NCBI GenBank assembly: GCA_029226205.1
Contig: JAQXXT010000079.1
Coordinates: forward strand, 1-64,000
Length of the DNA: 64,000 nt
DNA from: Prevotellaceae bacterium
Lineage (GTDB): Bacteria; Bacteroidota; Bacteroidia; Bacteroidales; Bacteroidaceae
Direction: 5' to 3'
Made by a program: the position numbers and the translations under genes
Part shown: piece after piece, positions 20,594 through 29,282 of the stretch
Layout of the letters: the number at the start of each line of letters is the position of its first letter
Position numbering within the stretch: the stretch's first letter is position 1
The notes under the pieces: generated by a model
The model's input: the letters and a program-made list of their open reading frames with translations, nothing else
Told to the model about the DNA's origin: nothing
Database searches by the model: none

Positions 20594-20921
20594 GGCGCAC
20601 CGGATATTAAGTGTTGGAATGCCTCCATCAATGATCATCAATAATATCATCAATACATTGTCACAGCGAGTGGCCGATATAATTAACATCCATAGATGGC
20701 AAGCCATCTCTTCAATGATCATCAATATTCGCTTCGAGTATCGACTCCATTAATGTTTCATTAATGATCATTAATGGAGACGCCCCTTCTGCCTATATTG
20801 ATGTCAATTGATGTGATGCCTTGGCATCCATTAATGAATATCTTTTCAGCGCTGATGATATTGATGAAATATTGATGATTATTGATGGAGGCATGCCACC
20901 CACATAAATTATCCGGTGCCC
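20594..20921. repeat. ~330-bp fold-back (long imperfect inverted repeat) element, MITE-like
   Basis: Left arm GGCGCACCGGATATTAAGTGTTGGAATGCCTCCATCAATGATCATCAATA pairs with right arm ...TATTGATGATTATTGATGGAGGCATGCCACCCACATAAATTATCCGGTGCCC. Inner pairs GATGGCAAGCCATC / GATGCCTTGGCATC and CTCCATTAATG / CATTAATGGAG. Confidence 0.75.
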
Positions 20922-21261
20922 AAAAATTACAATAGGATCATTTCCATGCATCGATTCAATTTTCATCAATTTGATCGATGCAGAAAAATGTTTTTTTTGC
21001 AGAAACAAAGGGTTGAGAATCGCACTGAAATCAACAACAATGGGGATTTGGCCGGAAATACGCGAATTTTAACGCAATTTATATCTTGTTGATAATCAGT
21101 AAATTGGTATATTTGTGACTGTGACTAAGGAATAAATATACAGTTGATGCTGCATTGTGGTGCGCACACAGGAATATTTTTGTACAGGATTATACAAATA
21201 TCTCAGGCATTTACGGACCGTAAACAACGTAGATAGAAAAATATCTCTGTGAGATATTTTC

Positions 21262-21277
21262 GTAAATAACGTGTTTA
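21262..21277. promoter_or_regulatory. GTAAATAACGTGTTTA palindromic motif (putative operator)
   Basis: Imperfect dyad; same motif at 58322-58337. Confidence 0.35.
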
Positions 21278-21371
21278 TGAAATTTTCTTCGTAAGATAAT
21301 GTTCAAAGGTCTTCATTTTGCCACGTGTGGATAGCAAAAAGGAGGTGGGCTTCGCTTAAAATGATCCAATT

Positions 21372-21489
21372 GCAGGGTGCGGCCTTTGTGGCCGTCCGCC
21401 GACCGTAGGTCGGATGTGAGGGAATGTTTTTCATTGACGCATTAATCCGTCGTTCCGACGACGGGCCGCCACAAGGGACGCACCCTGTG
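21372..21489. repeat. Inverted pair of class C REP-like palindromes (REPIN-like)
   Basis: GCAGGGTGCGGCCTTTGTGGCCGTCCGCCGACCG...CGACGACGGGCCGCCACAAGGGACGCACCCTG. Confidence 0.7.
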
Positions 21490-21500
21490 GATCGGTGGGG

Positions 21501-21598
21501 TTTATTTTGTTTTTCGGGCTTTTGTTAAAAATCAAACAGCCACGATGTGAAGAATAGGGTTTTATTTGTCCGTGGATATCCGTGTTGTCCGTTGCCCA
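21501..21598 (+). repeat. ~98-bp direct repeat, copy 1
   Basis: Shares ...ATCAAACxGCCACGATGTGAAGAATAGxGTTTTATTTGTCCGxGGATATCCGTGTTGTCCGxTGCCCA with 21802-21901. Confidence 0.85.
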
Positions 21599-21801
21599 AG
21601 GGTTCGCCCCCTTTGGGGACGCAGAGAGGGAGAGAGGCAGAGTCCCCGGGTGCCCGTGCCGTTGATGTCCGTCGCTATCGCTCCGGCCATCAACGTCCCG
21701 GGTACCCGGGGTTAATCAAGTTGGCCCCCTTCGGGGACCTCGTCCATGGCAGCCCGTGTTGTCCTATGCCACAGAACGCGTAGCGAACAGCGTAGCCGGT
21801 T

Positions 21802-21901
21802 TTTATTTTGCTTTTTCCGGTTTTCTTTAAAAAATCAAACTGCCACGATGTGAAGAATAGTGTTTTATTTGTCCGGGGATATCCGTGTTGTCCGATGCCC
21901 A
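21802..21901 (+). repeat. ~98-bp direct repeat, copy 2
   Basis: See copy 1 at 21501-21598. Confidence 0.85.
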
Positions 21902-21918
21902 ACATACCCCCAACAACG

Positions 21919-21983
21919 AAAGACAGAATAACAGATGAAAACATATAGTGCGCAGTGTATGTAAAATCTGTTACTCTGTCTTT
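21919..21983. repeat. 65-bp hairpin repeat, copy 1 (AAAGACAGAATAACAGAT...ATCTGTTACTCTGTCTTT)
   Basis: 18-bp stem with 1 mismatch; copy at 56703-56767 of identical length. Confidence 0.85.
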
Positions 21984-22035
21984 TTATTTGGAACATAATA
22001 AATTACGTCCCAACAAAAAGGTCTGTCCGTGAGGT

Positions 22036-22542
22036 TTAGTATTTGCTCCAGTCGATGCCACGGATCAGTTGCAGGGCCTTGGACCAGTCGCAGTCGAGGG
22101 AGAAGGGGGTAGGATAGTCCGTGCGGTTGCTGTAGGCATGAACGAGATCCTCGTCGTTGTCCTTGAAGAGGGGACAGTCGAGGGTAGCCTTCTTGAAGGT
22201 TGCCGTGATGAGCTCACGGTTTTTCTTCTTACAGTCTTTCAGCCGTTTCTCGTAGACGGTGAGATACTGTACCATGTTGTACACTTGTTCGTTAGCCTCT
22301 TTGATAAGACGGTTTTTCTCATCGATGGAGACACTGTCCGACATCATCTTCGGTGCCATTTTCGACTTCAGGTAGCTGCACTCGTCATATTTGAATACGG
22401 CGACCTTCCGCTGCTGGATATCCAGGGTGGTGTCGTTGCATATTTTCTCTGCCTCCTTGGCGACATAGTTCAGCACGTCCTGCGCGGAAGCGGGGAGGAC
22501 GAGGAAGGCCAGAAGGGCGAAAAGGGAAAGAAACTTTTTCAT
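22036..22542 (-). CDS. Secreted hypothetical protein
   Basis: 168 aa with signal peptide MKKFLSLFALLAFLVLPASAQ. Confidence 0.7.
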   Translation of the reverse strand: MKKFLSLFALLAFLVLPASAQDVLNYVAKEAEKICNDTTLDIQQRKVAVFKYDECSYLKSKMAPKMMSDSVSIDEKNRLIKEANEQVYNMVQYLTVYEKRLKDCKKKNRELITATFKKATLDCPLFKDNDEDLVHAYSNRTDYPTPFSLDCDWSKALQLIRGIDWSKY

Positions 22543-22599
22543 ATCGATTTTTTTATTGGAGGTAGGACGGCCACGAGGGCCGCATCCTACGTTGGTATT

Positions 22600-24084
22600 T
22601 CAGGCATGCCGCTGGAGATAGATGCTGTGATCTATGCAGGCCGGCAGCTCGTTCTTATAATGTGTGACCATGATCATGGTCTTGTTGTCACGCTCACAGA
22701 ACGTCTCAATGATGTCCTTCACGAGACGGCGCTGCGTGTTGTCGAGACCATGGAGGGGCTCATCGAGGATGAGGAGCTCAGGATCCTTGACGAAGGCACG
22801 GGCCAGGAGGACGAGGCGCTGCTCACCACTCGATATTTTCAGGAATGTACGGTCGGCGAGGTCTCCGACGCCGAAGATATCCATCCAGAACCGACATTTC
22901 TCATAGTCCTCCTCCTTCGGCTTGACATACAGGCCGACGGAGTCCATGAGGCCGCTGGCGACGATGCGCACGCACGGCATGTCACGCTGGTAGGCACGGT
23001 GCATCTCGGGAGATACATAGCCGATATGCTTCTTGATGTCCCAGATACTCTCGCCGCTGCCACGGGGATTACCGAAGAGGGCGATGTCGCAGGCATAGCT
23101 CTGGGGGTTGTCGGCACAGACGAGACTCAGCAGGGTCGACTTGCCGGCACCATTCTGTCCCGAGAGCGCCCAGCGCTCACCATTCTTCACGACCCAGTCG
23201 AGGTCCTTGAGGATCGTGCGCTTGCCATAACGGATACAGACATGATGCATGTTGACGACCTCATCGCTGTGGAACTCCTTCGCCTTATGGGGCAGGGCGA
23301 GGATAGCCCGGCGCTTCTCCTCGGGGAGGACATGGGCCGGTATCTCGGGGCGGTTTCGGAGATATTCCTCTTTCGTGACCTTCGGCAGGACTTTCATGTC
23401 CCGTACTTCCACGACATGGGTGATGAAGTCGGGGATGTCGTCGACCTTCGAGAGGACGAGGATGATCTGCAGATGACGCTCTCGGGAGAGGGTGGCGAGG
23501 AGCTCTTTCAACTGGTCACGCGTCTCGGCGTCGAGTCCGATGAACGGATTATCCATGATGAGGATCCGCGGGTCGGCGAAGAGGGTAGAGGCGAGCTTGA
23601 ATTTCCGGAGCTCACCACTCGACAGGAGGATGATATACTTGTCGAGGAGATGCTCCATATGGAAAAGCTCATAGATATGCTTCTGCAGCTCACGGCGCCC
23701 GGGGGTGTCCTCTCCGGCGAGGTTATAGGCCTCTTCGAGCTTGCCGCCTACCGTCGGCGTGTTCTCATCGATCTCCATCTGGTTCCACCGCTGCTGGAGA
23801 TAGTAGGTCTTGTCGTTGTCACCGCCGTAGGAGTCACGGAAGGTGATATAGCGGATATTGTCGCTCACGAGGGGCTTCGTGCTCGGCGTAAAGTCGTATT
23901 CGGGGTCGTGCATGAGCAGGGGGTGCCGGCCGACAATCATGTCGACAAGCATGGACTTGCCACCGCCGTTGGGACCGACGATAGCCAACTGCTCTCCGTC
24001 GAGGGCTTCGAAGTTGACGGGCTCTGCCATACGCCATTCCGGCATACGGGGCACTCCATTGGTAATCTTAATCGTTTTTTGCAT
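22600..24084 (-). CDS. ATP-binding cassette protein with two tandem ABC domains (ModF/photorepair-like)
   Basis: Walker A GPNGGGKS and GQNGAGKS; signatures LLSSGELRK and ISSGEQRL. Start trimmed to MQKTIKITNG because MAAMLRP derives from a REP. Confidence 0.9.
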   Translation of the reverse strand: MQKTIKITNGVPRMPEWRMAEPVNFEALDGEQLAIVGPNGGGKSMLVDMIVGRHPLLMHDPEYDFTPSTKPLVSDNIRYITFRDSYGGDNDKTYYLQQRWNQMEIDENTPTVGGKLEEAYNLAGEDTPGRRELQKHIYELFHMEHLLDKYIILLSSGELRKFKLASTLFADPRILIMDNPFIGLDAETRDQLKELLATLSRERHLQIILVLSKVDDIPDFITHVVEVRDMKVLPKVTKEEYLRNRPEIPAHVLPEEKRRAILALPHKAKEFHSDEVVNMHHVCIRYGKRTILKDLDWVVKNGERWALSGQNGAGKSTLLSLVCADNPQSYACDIALFGNPRGSGESIWDIKKHIGYVSPEMHRAYQRDMPCVRIVASGLMDSVGLYVKPKEEDYEKCRFWMDIFGVGDLADRTFLKISSGEQRLVLLARAFVKDPELLILDEPLHGLDNTQRRLVKDIIETFCERDNKTMIMVTHYKNELPACIDHSIYLQRHA

Positions 24085-24100
24085 GTTCTCTCTTATTTTT

Positions 24101-24127
24101 CGTGGCCGCAACATGGCGGCCACCTAC
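24101..24127 (-). repeat. REP-like palindrome, class A
   Basis: CGTGGCCGCAACATGGCGGCCACCTAC. Confidence 0.85.
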
Positions 24128-24137
24128 ATCGTGGTTG

Positions 24138-24704
24138 TTATTTTGCAATGCGGTCTTTATTCTTCAATACGAAATCCTTCCATGAGCCGTAATGGTGAGC
24201 GTCGGTCTCAGGACGTCCCAACTGCAGGAAATGGCAGTAGGCGGCAGCGACGGCATCGGTGGCATCGAGGAATTTCGGCATGTCATCATCGGAGATATGA
24301 AGGAGTCGCTGGAGCATGGCAGCCACCTGTTCCTTGGAGGCCTGTCCCTGTCCCGTGATGGCCATCTTGATTTTCAACGGCGCATACTCATGGATGGGGA
24401 CACTGTGATGGATGGCGGCGGCAATGGCGACGCCCTGTGCTCTGCCGAGCTTGAGCATCGACTGGATATTCTTGCCGAAGAAGGGTGCCTCGATGGCCAT
24501 CTCGTCGGGGAGATAGGCATCGATGATTCCCGTGACACGCTCGAAGATCTTACCGAGGCGGAGATACGGATCGCGTTCCTTGCGCATGTCGACGACGCCC
24601 ATGACGACGAGGGAGGCCTTGTTGCCGTTGACCTTGATGACGCCATAGCCCATGACATTCGTGCCCGGGTCAATACCGAGGATGATTTTTTCACCTTTCG
24701 TCAT
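24138..24704 (-). CDS. ruvC: Crossover junction endodeoxyribonuclease RuvC
   Basis: MTKGEKIILGIDPGTNVMGYGVI; AIEAPFFGKNIQSMLKLGRAQGVA. Confidence 0.97.
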   Translation of the reverse strand: MTKGEKIILGIDPGTNVMGYGVIKVNGNKASLVVMGVVDMRKERDPYLRLGKIFERVTGIIDAYLPDEMAIEAPFFGKNIQSMLKLGRAQGVAIAAAIHHSVPIHEYAPLKIKMAITGQGQASKEQVAAMLQRLLHISDDDMPKFLDATDAVAAAYCHFLQLGRPETDAHHYGSWKDFVLKNKDRIAK

Positions 24705-24713
24705 CGTTCTTTG

Positions 24714-25355
24714 TTAACGGTCGAGATAAGGATTCGTAGCCAGTTCGTCACCGAGCATCGTCTGAGGACCGTGTCCCGGAAGGATCGTCGTCTCGTCGGG
24801 GAGCTGGGTGAGCTGTCGGAGACTTTGGATGATGAGGAACATACTTCCCTCGGGGAAGTCCGTGCGGCCGATGCTCCCCTTGAAGAGGGTGTCGCCGGAG
24901 AAGAGTACGTTTTCCTCGGGACAGTAGAAACAGACGGAGCCGTGGCTGTGACCGGGCGTGGGGATGATCTGGAACGCATGGTTGCCGAAGGTGATCTTCT
25001 CGCCGGGCTCGAAGAAATGGTCCACGGGAGGGAAGTCGTCGGGAATATCCATCTGCCAGTTCTTGGCCTGTGCGGCGAGATGTCGCATGAGGTCCTCGTC
25101 GCCACTGTGCACCTCGGGCTTCAACTGATAGTTGTCGAAGATGAGCTTGTTGCCCATATTATGGTCGAGATGTCCGTGGGTGACGATGAGGTGCTTGGGC
25201 GTGAGCTGCTGCTTACGGATATAATCGGTGATGGCTGTGCGCTCTTCGGGATATTGCGCGCCACAGTCGACGATGACACATTCTTTCGTGTCATCACTGA
25301 CGACATAGCAGTTTTCCCGGATGTCATTGCAGACGAATCGTTGGATGTTGAGCAT
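24714..25355 (-). CDS. MBL-fold metallo-hydrolase (glyoxalase II-like)
   Basis: THGHLDHNMG; PTPGHSHGSVCFY; FSGDTLFKGSIGRTDFPEG. Confidence 0.95.
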   Translation of the reverse strand: MLNIQRFVCNDIRENCYVVSDDTKECVIVDCGAQYPEERTAITDYIRKQQLTPKHLIVTHGHLDHNMGNKLIFDNYQLKPEVHSGDEDLMRHLAAQAKNWQMDIPDDFPPVDHFFEPGEKITFGNHAFQIIPTPGHSHGSVCFYCPEENVLFSGDTLFKGSIGRTDFPEGSMFLIIQSLRQLTQLPDETTILPGHGPQTMLGDELATNPYLDR

Positions 25356-25370
25356 ATTTTCGTTTATGGT

Positions 25371-25994
25371 TTACAATGGGATATATACGAGTTTTTTCTC
25401 TTCGGCAAACCATGGCTCGTCGAACCATGTGCTGAGGTCGGTGACTTCAGCGATCTTCTCCACGCCACGGAGCTCATCGGTGAGGTCTCCGCCTTTGAGA
25501 CAGAGGAGGCCGTTGGGCAGGGCATGGTGCTGTTCGCGTGAGATATTCTTTCGGATGATCTTCAGAAGCTTGTCAACGGGCATGACGGCACGTGAGACGA
25601 CAAAGTCATATTTCCCCTTCTCTTCCTCGCCGCGAAGATGTTCTGCCGTGACATTCTTGAGTCCGATGGCCTGGCTGACCTCCTGACAGACACGGATCTT
25701 CTTACCCGTACCGTCGATGAGCTTGAACCGGCTGTCGGGGAAGAGGATGGCCAGCGGGATACCGGGGAAGCCGCCACCCGTGCCGAAGTCGAGGATATGG
25801 GCGCCGGGGCGGAAGGTCACGGCCTTGGCAATGGCAAGGGAGTGGAGAACATGGTGCTCGTAGAGGTTGTCGATGTCCTTACGGGAGATGACGTTGATTT
25901 TTGCGTTCCAATCCCGATAGAGGGCGTCGAGGGCCGCGAACTGCCGCTGTTGCGTGGCAGTGAGATGGGGGAAGTATTTTGTGATGATATCCAT
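25371..25994 (-). CDS. rsmG: 16S rRNA (guanine(527)-N(7))-methyltransferase RsmG
   Basis: DWNAKINVISRKDIDNLYEHHVLHSLAIAK; DFGTGGGFPGIPLAI. Confidence 0.97.
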   Translation of the reverse strand: MDIITKYFPHLTATQQRQFAALDALYRDWNAKINVISRKDIDNLYEHHVLHSLAIAKAVTFRPGAHILDFGTGGGFPGIPLAILFPDSRFKLIDGTGKKIRVCQEVSQAIGLKNVTAEHLRGEEEKGKYDFVVSRAVMPVDKLLKIIRKNISREQHHALPNGLLCLKGGDLTDELRGVEKIAEVTDLSTWFDEPWFAEEKKLVYIPL

Positions 25995-26090
25995 ATAGGT
26001 GACAAAGTTACGAAGAATATTTCAAAGGACACCATCTTTGTGGAAATTATTCGTTAAGAAAGTTAAAACGTGGTGGGTGCGTGGCCGCGC

Positions 26091-26210
26091 ACCCACATGT
26101 GGCGGGGTTGTTATTTTACAAAAACAAGAAAAACAAAAATAATACCTTGGGTGTGTTGTTTACGAAGAAAACCTTTAAAAACAAGATAAAAACCAATTAG
26201 AAGTAAAAGG
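26091..26210 (+). repeat. ~120-bp dispersed intergenic repeat, copy 1
   Basis: ACCCACATGTGGCGGGGTTGTTATTTTAC...AACCAATTAGAAGTAAAAGG, ~90% identical by eye to 32440-32559. Confidence 0.85.
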
Positions 26211-26408
26211 GGCGGACTACGAGGCGAAACATGATAAATCATGTCCGAGAGGCCGACATTTTAAATCCTTAAGATCTCTCCCGCGCAAGCGGGTAGTTTT
26301 GAAAATATATTTTGGTTTTTATCATGTTTTTTTTGGTTTTCTTTTTAAACTATGAATTGCTCAAAGTCCTTACGTTCCAATGAAATATGCTCGCTCCCAA
26401 AAAGAATA

Positions 26409-26714
26409 TTAGCCGAGGGCGATCTTGCGTACGGTACGGCCTACCTTCACGATGTAGCAGCCCTTACGCAGGTTGAGGTCATAGCGGCGGTCATTGCCGT
26501 CGACACGGAGGGAGTAGACGCAGACACCGGCAACATTATAGATCTGCAGCATCTGTCCGTTGCCACCGGCGATACGAAGACTGTTGCCGATTACCTGGAT
26601 TGTCACGTTCTGGTCAAACTGTTCAGCAATCTCCACGGCTTCCTCGGCGTGAGAGGAGGTGGGGACGGCAAGGAGGACGAGACCCAAGAACATCAAAGTA
26701 AATATTTTCTTCAT
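26409..26714 (-). CDS. Small secreted protein resembling a free-standing T9SS C-terminal (Por sorting) domain
   Basis: Signal peptide plus QVIGNSLRIAGGNGQMLQIYNVAGVCVYSLRVDGNDRRYDLNLRKGCYIVKVGRTVRKIAL. Confidence 0.75.
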   Translation of the reverse strand: MKKIFTLMFLGLVLLAVPTSSHAEEAVEIAEQFDQNVTIQVIGNSLRIAGGNGQMLQIYNVAGVCVYSLRVDGNDRRYDLNLRKGCYIVKVGRTVRKIALG

Positions 26715-26842
26715 AAACGTTTATTTTTTATTGGAGTCCGGTGCAAATATACAAAATCCTCGGGAAACGACAAAATATTTCTCATGGTTTTTTGTAAGAA
26801 CATGATTGATCATGGATCGCCTTTCATGGATTGCCTGAAAAC

Positions 26843-26870
26843 GAAAGAAGCCTGCTCCCATGAGCAGGCT
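26843..26870 (-). terminator. Terminator of the rplU-rpmA transcript
   Basis: Stem AGCCTGCTC/GAGCAGGCT followed on the minus strand by TCTTTCGTTTTC. Confidence 0.65.
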
Positions 26871-26907
26871 CTATGTTTGTTTGGAATAAGTTTGATTTTA
26901 TTGTACG

Positions 26908-27198
26908 TTAGGCCTGAGGCTTCTTCGTTTTCTCAGCGTAAGCCTCCGGAGTGAGCACACTGACCGTACTCTTGTCGTACTTACCCTTGTGGAAGTATAC
27001 CACACCGTCGGTAAGAGCGTAAAGGGTATCATCCTTGCCCTGTGCTACATTCTGGCCGGGATAGTGCTTGTTACCACGCTGACGGACGATGATATTGCCG
27101 GCAGTGATGGTCTGGCCACCCCAGATCTTGACGCCTAATCTCTTGGAAGCGGACTCACGACCGTTCTTAGAACTACCTACACCTTTCTTATGTGCCAT
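26908..27198 (-). CDS. rpmA: 50S ribosomal protein L27
   Basis: [24 protein letters not shown]. Confidence 0.98.
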   Translation of the reverse strand: MAHKKGVGSSKNGRESASKRLGVKIWGGQTITAGNIIVRQRGNKHYPGQNVAQGKDDTLYALTDGVVYFHKGKYDKSTVSVLTPEAYAEKTKKPQA

Positions 27199-27215
27199 AA
27201 TTTGTTCCTCCGATT

Positions 27216-27533
27216 TTAAGCGATTACTTGTTTAACTTCTACCTGTGTGAACTGTGCACGATGACCATTCTTCTTGCGATAGTCCTTGCGGCGCTTCATC
27301 TTGAAGACGATCACCTTGTCACCCTTGACGAGGGGGTTCACAACTTCTACTACTACTTTTGCACCATCTACTGTGGGTGCACCGACAGTGACTGCTCCAT
27401 CGTTGTCTACGAGCAGTACCTTGTCGAACTCAACAGTCTTACCAGCTTCAGCATCCTTGATGTGATGAACGAAGAGCTTCTTGCCCTGTTCTGCCTTGAA
27501 CTGCTGACCGTTAATTTCTACAATTGCGTACAT
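27216..27533 (-). CDS. rplU: 50S ribosomal protein L21
   Basis: [24 protein letters not shown]. Confidence 0.98.
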   Translation of the reverse strand: MYAIVEINGQQFKAEQGKKLFVHHIKDAEAGKTVEFDKVLLVDNDGAVTVGAPTVDGAKVVVEVVNPLVKGDKVIVFKMKRRKDYRKKNGHRAQFTQVEVKQVIA

Positions 27534-27617
27534 TAACTGATATTTAAACGGGTTTCTCCGCCAGGCGACCGGTCCTTGACCAGTACTTCCTCGAGCCCGA
27601 ACGGACTAAATCGGCTG

Positions 27618-27625
27618 CAAAATTA
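27618..27625 (-). promoter_or_regulatory. Putative -7 box (TAATTTTG) of the rplU promoter
   Basis: Matches TAnnTTTG on the minus strand, ~85 nt upstream of the rplU start. Confidence 0.45.
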
Positions 27626-27692
27626 CAAAATATTTTTATGACAGAGGAAGATACCTGTTAAGATGATGTATTATTTACGGATAATTAACATA

Positions 27693-28295
27693 TCAGAATT
27701 CTATATTTTGTTCCGGTATGCGGGCATCGGGGGTGATGTCTCTGATCTTACGGGCGGGGACACCGGCGACGACGGTATGGGAGGGGATGTCATGGAGGAC
27801 GACGGCACCGGCACCGATGACGACTCCGTCGCCGACATGTACGCCGCCGCATATCGTGGCGTTGGCACCGATCCATACGTCATCGCCGATGTTGATCGGC
27901 TGGGAGAGCTCGATACCTTCGGCCCTTTGTTCGGCATCGATGGGATGGGAGGCGCAGCTCAGCGTGACCTGCGGGGCGATGAAGCAGTGGTCGCCGATGA
28001 TCACGGGACTCGTGTCGAGGATTGTCACGCCGAAGTTCAGGAAGGCGGAGCCGCGGAAATGGGTGTTGAAGCCATAGTCGAAGGCGATACCGGGTTGTAT
28101 GATCACCTTCTCATTATAGGTGCCGAGGATCTGCCGCAGCAGCTCCTGTTGCCGCCGGGTGTCAGACGGTCGCGTACGGTTGTATTCCCATACGAGGTCA
28201 CGGCCGTGCTGCACACGATCAAATGGGATTTTCGTGACATCACCGATATATCCTTTCATTCCGGTGACGAGTTGCATGATTTCGGATGGCGTCAT
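27693..28295 (-). CDS. Sugar O-acetyltransferase (maltose/galactoside acetyltransferase, LbH family)
   Basis: Hexapeptide repeats; NFGVTILDTSPVIIGDHCFIAPQVTL; IGDDVWIGANATICGGVHVGDGVVIGAGAVV. Confidence 0.95.
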   Translation of the reverse strand: MTPSEIMQLVTGMKGYIGDVTKIPFDRVQHGRDLVWEYNRTRPSDTRRQQELLRQILGTYNEKVIIQPGIAFDYGFNTHFRGSAFLNFGVTILDTSPVIIGDHCFIAPQVTLSCASHPIDAEQRAEGIELSQPINIGDDVWIGANATICGGVHVGDGVVIGAGAVVLHDIPSHTVVAGVPARKIRDITPDARIPEQNIEF

Positions 28296-28311
28296 AAATT
28301 TCTTTTTTGAG

Positions 28312-28340
28312 GTAGGGGCATCCCCTTGTGGGTGCCCTAA
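28312..28340. repeat. REP-like palindrome, class D (GTAGGGGCATCCCCTTGTGGGTGCCCTAAA)
   Basis: GTAGG head plus inverted repeat; copy at 31694-31724. Confidence 0.6.
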
Positions 28341-28349
28341 ATGCCTAGG

Positions 28350-29219
28350 TTATAACCACTCTTGGAGCAGGAGCTTGTAAAGTTCCGTCTGGTCGATGAA
28401 TGTCATGTGACGGACACCATCGAGGAGTTCCCACCGTGCCCGGGGGATACGGTCGAACATGGTCTTGGCGATGAGGGGCGTGCACTCGTCATTCGTGCCA
28501 TTGATGATGAGGGTCGGTTGCGTGATCTCGTGGAGGTGGGCAGTATAGTCGAAGTTTTTCAGTGTTCCTGTAGGCGTATATTCATTGGGTCCCCAGGCCG
28601 TGAGATAGCTCTCTGTGCCGAAACGTTTCTTCCGTCGGAAACACTCCGGACTGTCGGGCGTGATCTCGCCGGCATGAAGAATCGTATAATGTTCATTAGC
28701 ACGCAGATAGGCAGGATCATTGAAGTTTCCCGTTCGTACGGCTTCAGCGATGGCCTGCTGTTCGTCTTCGGGCATGAAACGGATGAGCCGTTGCTGTTCG
28801 TGGCTCCACAGATAGCTTGACGGGAGCGTGGACGAGAGGATGACGGAGTCGATGCCCTTCGGCTGTTCGTCGATGAGATAGGCAATGATGAGCATGCCGC
28901 CCCAGGACTGTCCGAGGAGGTGGACATGATCGAGGTGGAGGAACTGTCGCAGAGCCTTCAGCTCTTTCTTCCAGGTATGGAGTTTCCACAGCTCGGGATG
29001 TCCGTCGACGTAACTCTCTCCGCAGCCGATCTGGTCGTAGGAGATGATCTGCCGGTTCAGCGAGGTGGCAAGGTCGTCGAGGACTTCGAAATAGTTATGT
29101 GTAGACCCCGGCCCGCCGTGGATGAGGAGCAGGGGAGCCTGCCCCTGGTCATCCCCGACGATGCGGTAATAGGTCTTGAAGCCCATAAAGGGCATTTTTC
29201 CTTCTTTGATATTCATCAT
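28350..29219 (-). CDS. Proline iminopeptidase-family alpha/beta hydrolase
   Basis: LLIHGGPGSTHNYFEVL; HLLGQSWGGMLIIAYL. Confidence 0.94.
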   Translation of the reverse strand: MMNIKEGKMPFMGFKTYYRIVGDDQGQAPLLLIHGGPGSTHNYFEVLDDLATSLNRQIISYDQIGCGESYVDGHPELWKLHTWKKELKALRQFLHLDHVHLLGQSWGGMLIIAYLIDEQPKGIDSVILSSTLPSSYLWSHEQQRLIRFMPEDEQQAIAEAVRTGNFNDPAYLRANEHYTILHAGEITPDSPECFRRKKRFGTESYLTAWGPNEYTPTGTLKNFDYTAHLHEITQPTLIINGTNDECTPLIAKTMFDRIPRARWELLDGVRHMTFIDQTELYKLLLQEWL

Positions 29220-29282
29220 ATATTCACCATGATAAGGCGATCATGCTACCCCCCCTCCTTTTGGAGGAGGGGGCGGGGCTCT

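Noticed and set aside
21547-21944. Small ORFs on both strands (78 and 84 aa)
   Set aside because: They lie entirely in the duplicated ~98-bp repeat and GC-rich palindrome; best explained as repeat sequence.
22069-24192. 707-aa + strand ORF
   Set aside because: Antisense shadow of the double-ABC protein, which has clear Walker and signature motifs.
29249-29276. CCCCCCTCCTTTTGGAGGAGGGGG hairpin as a rho-independent terminator
   Set aside because: A hairpin is present, but no T-tract follows on the pepD transcript strand; not called.
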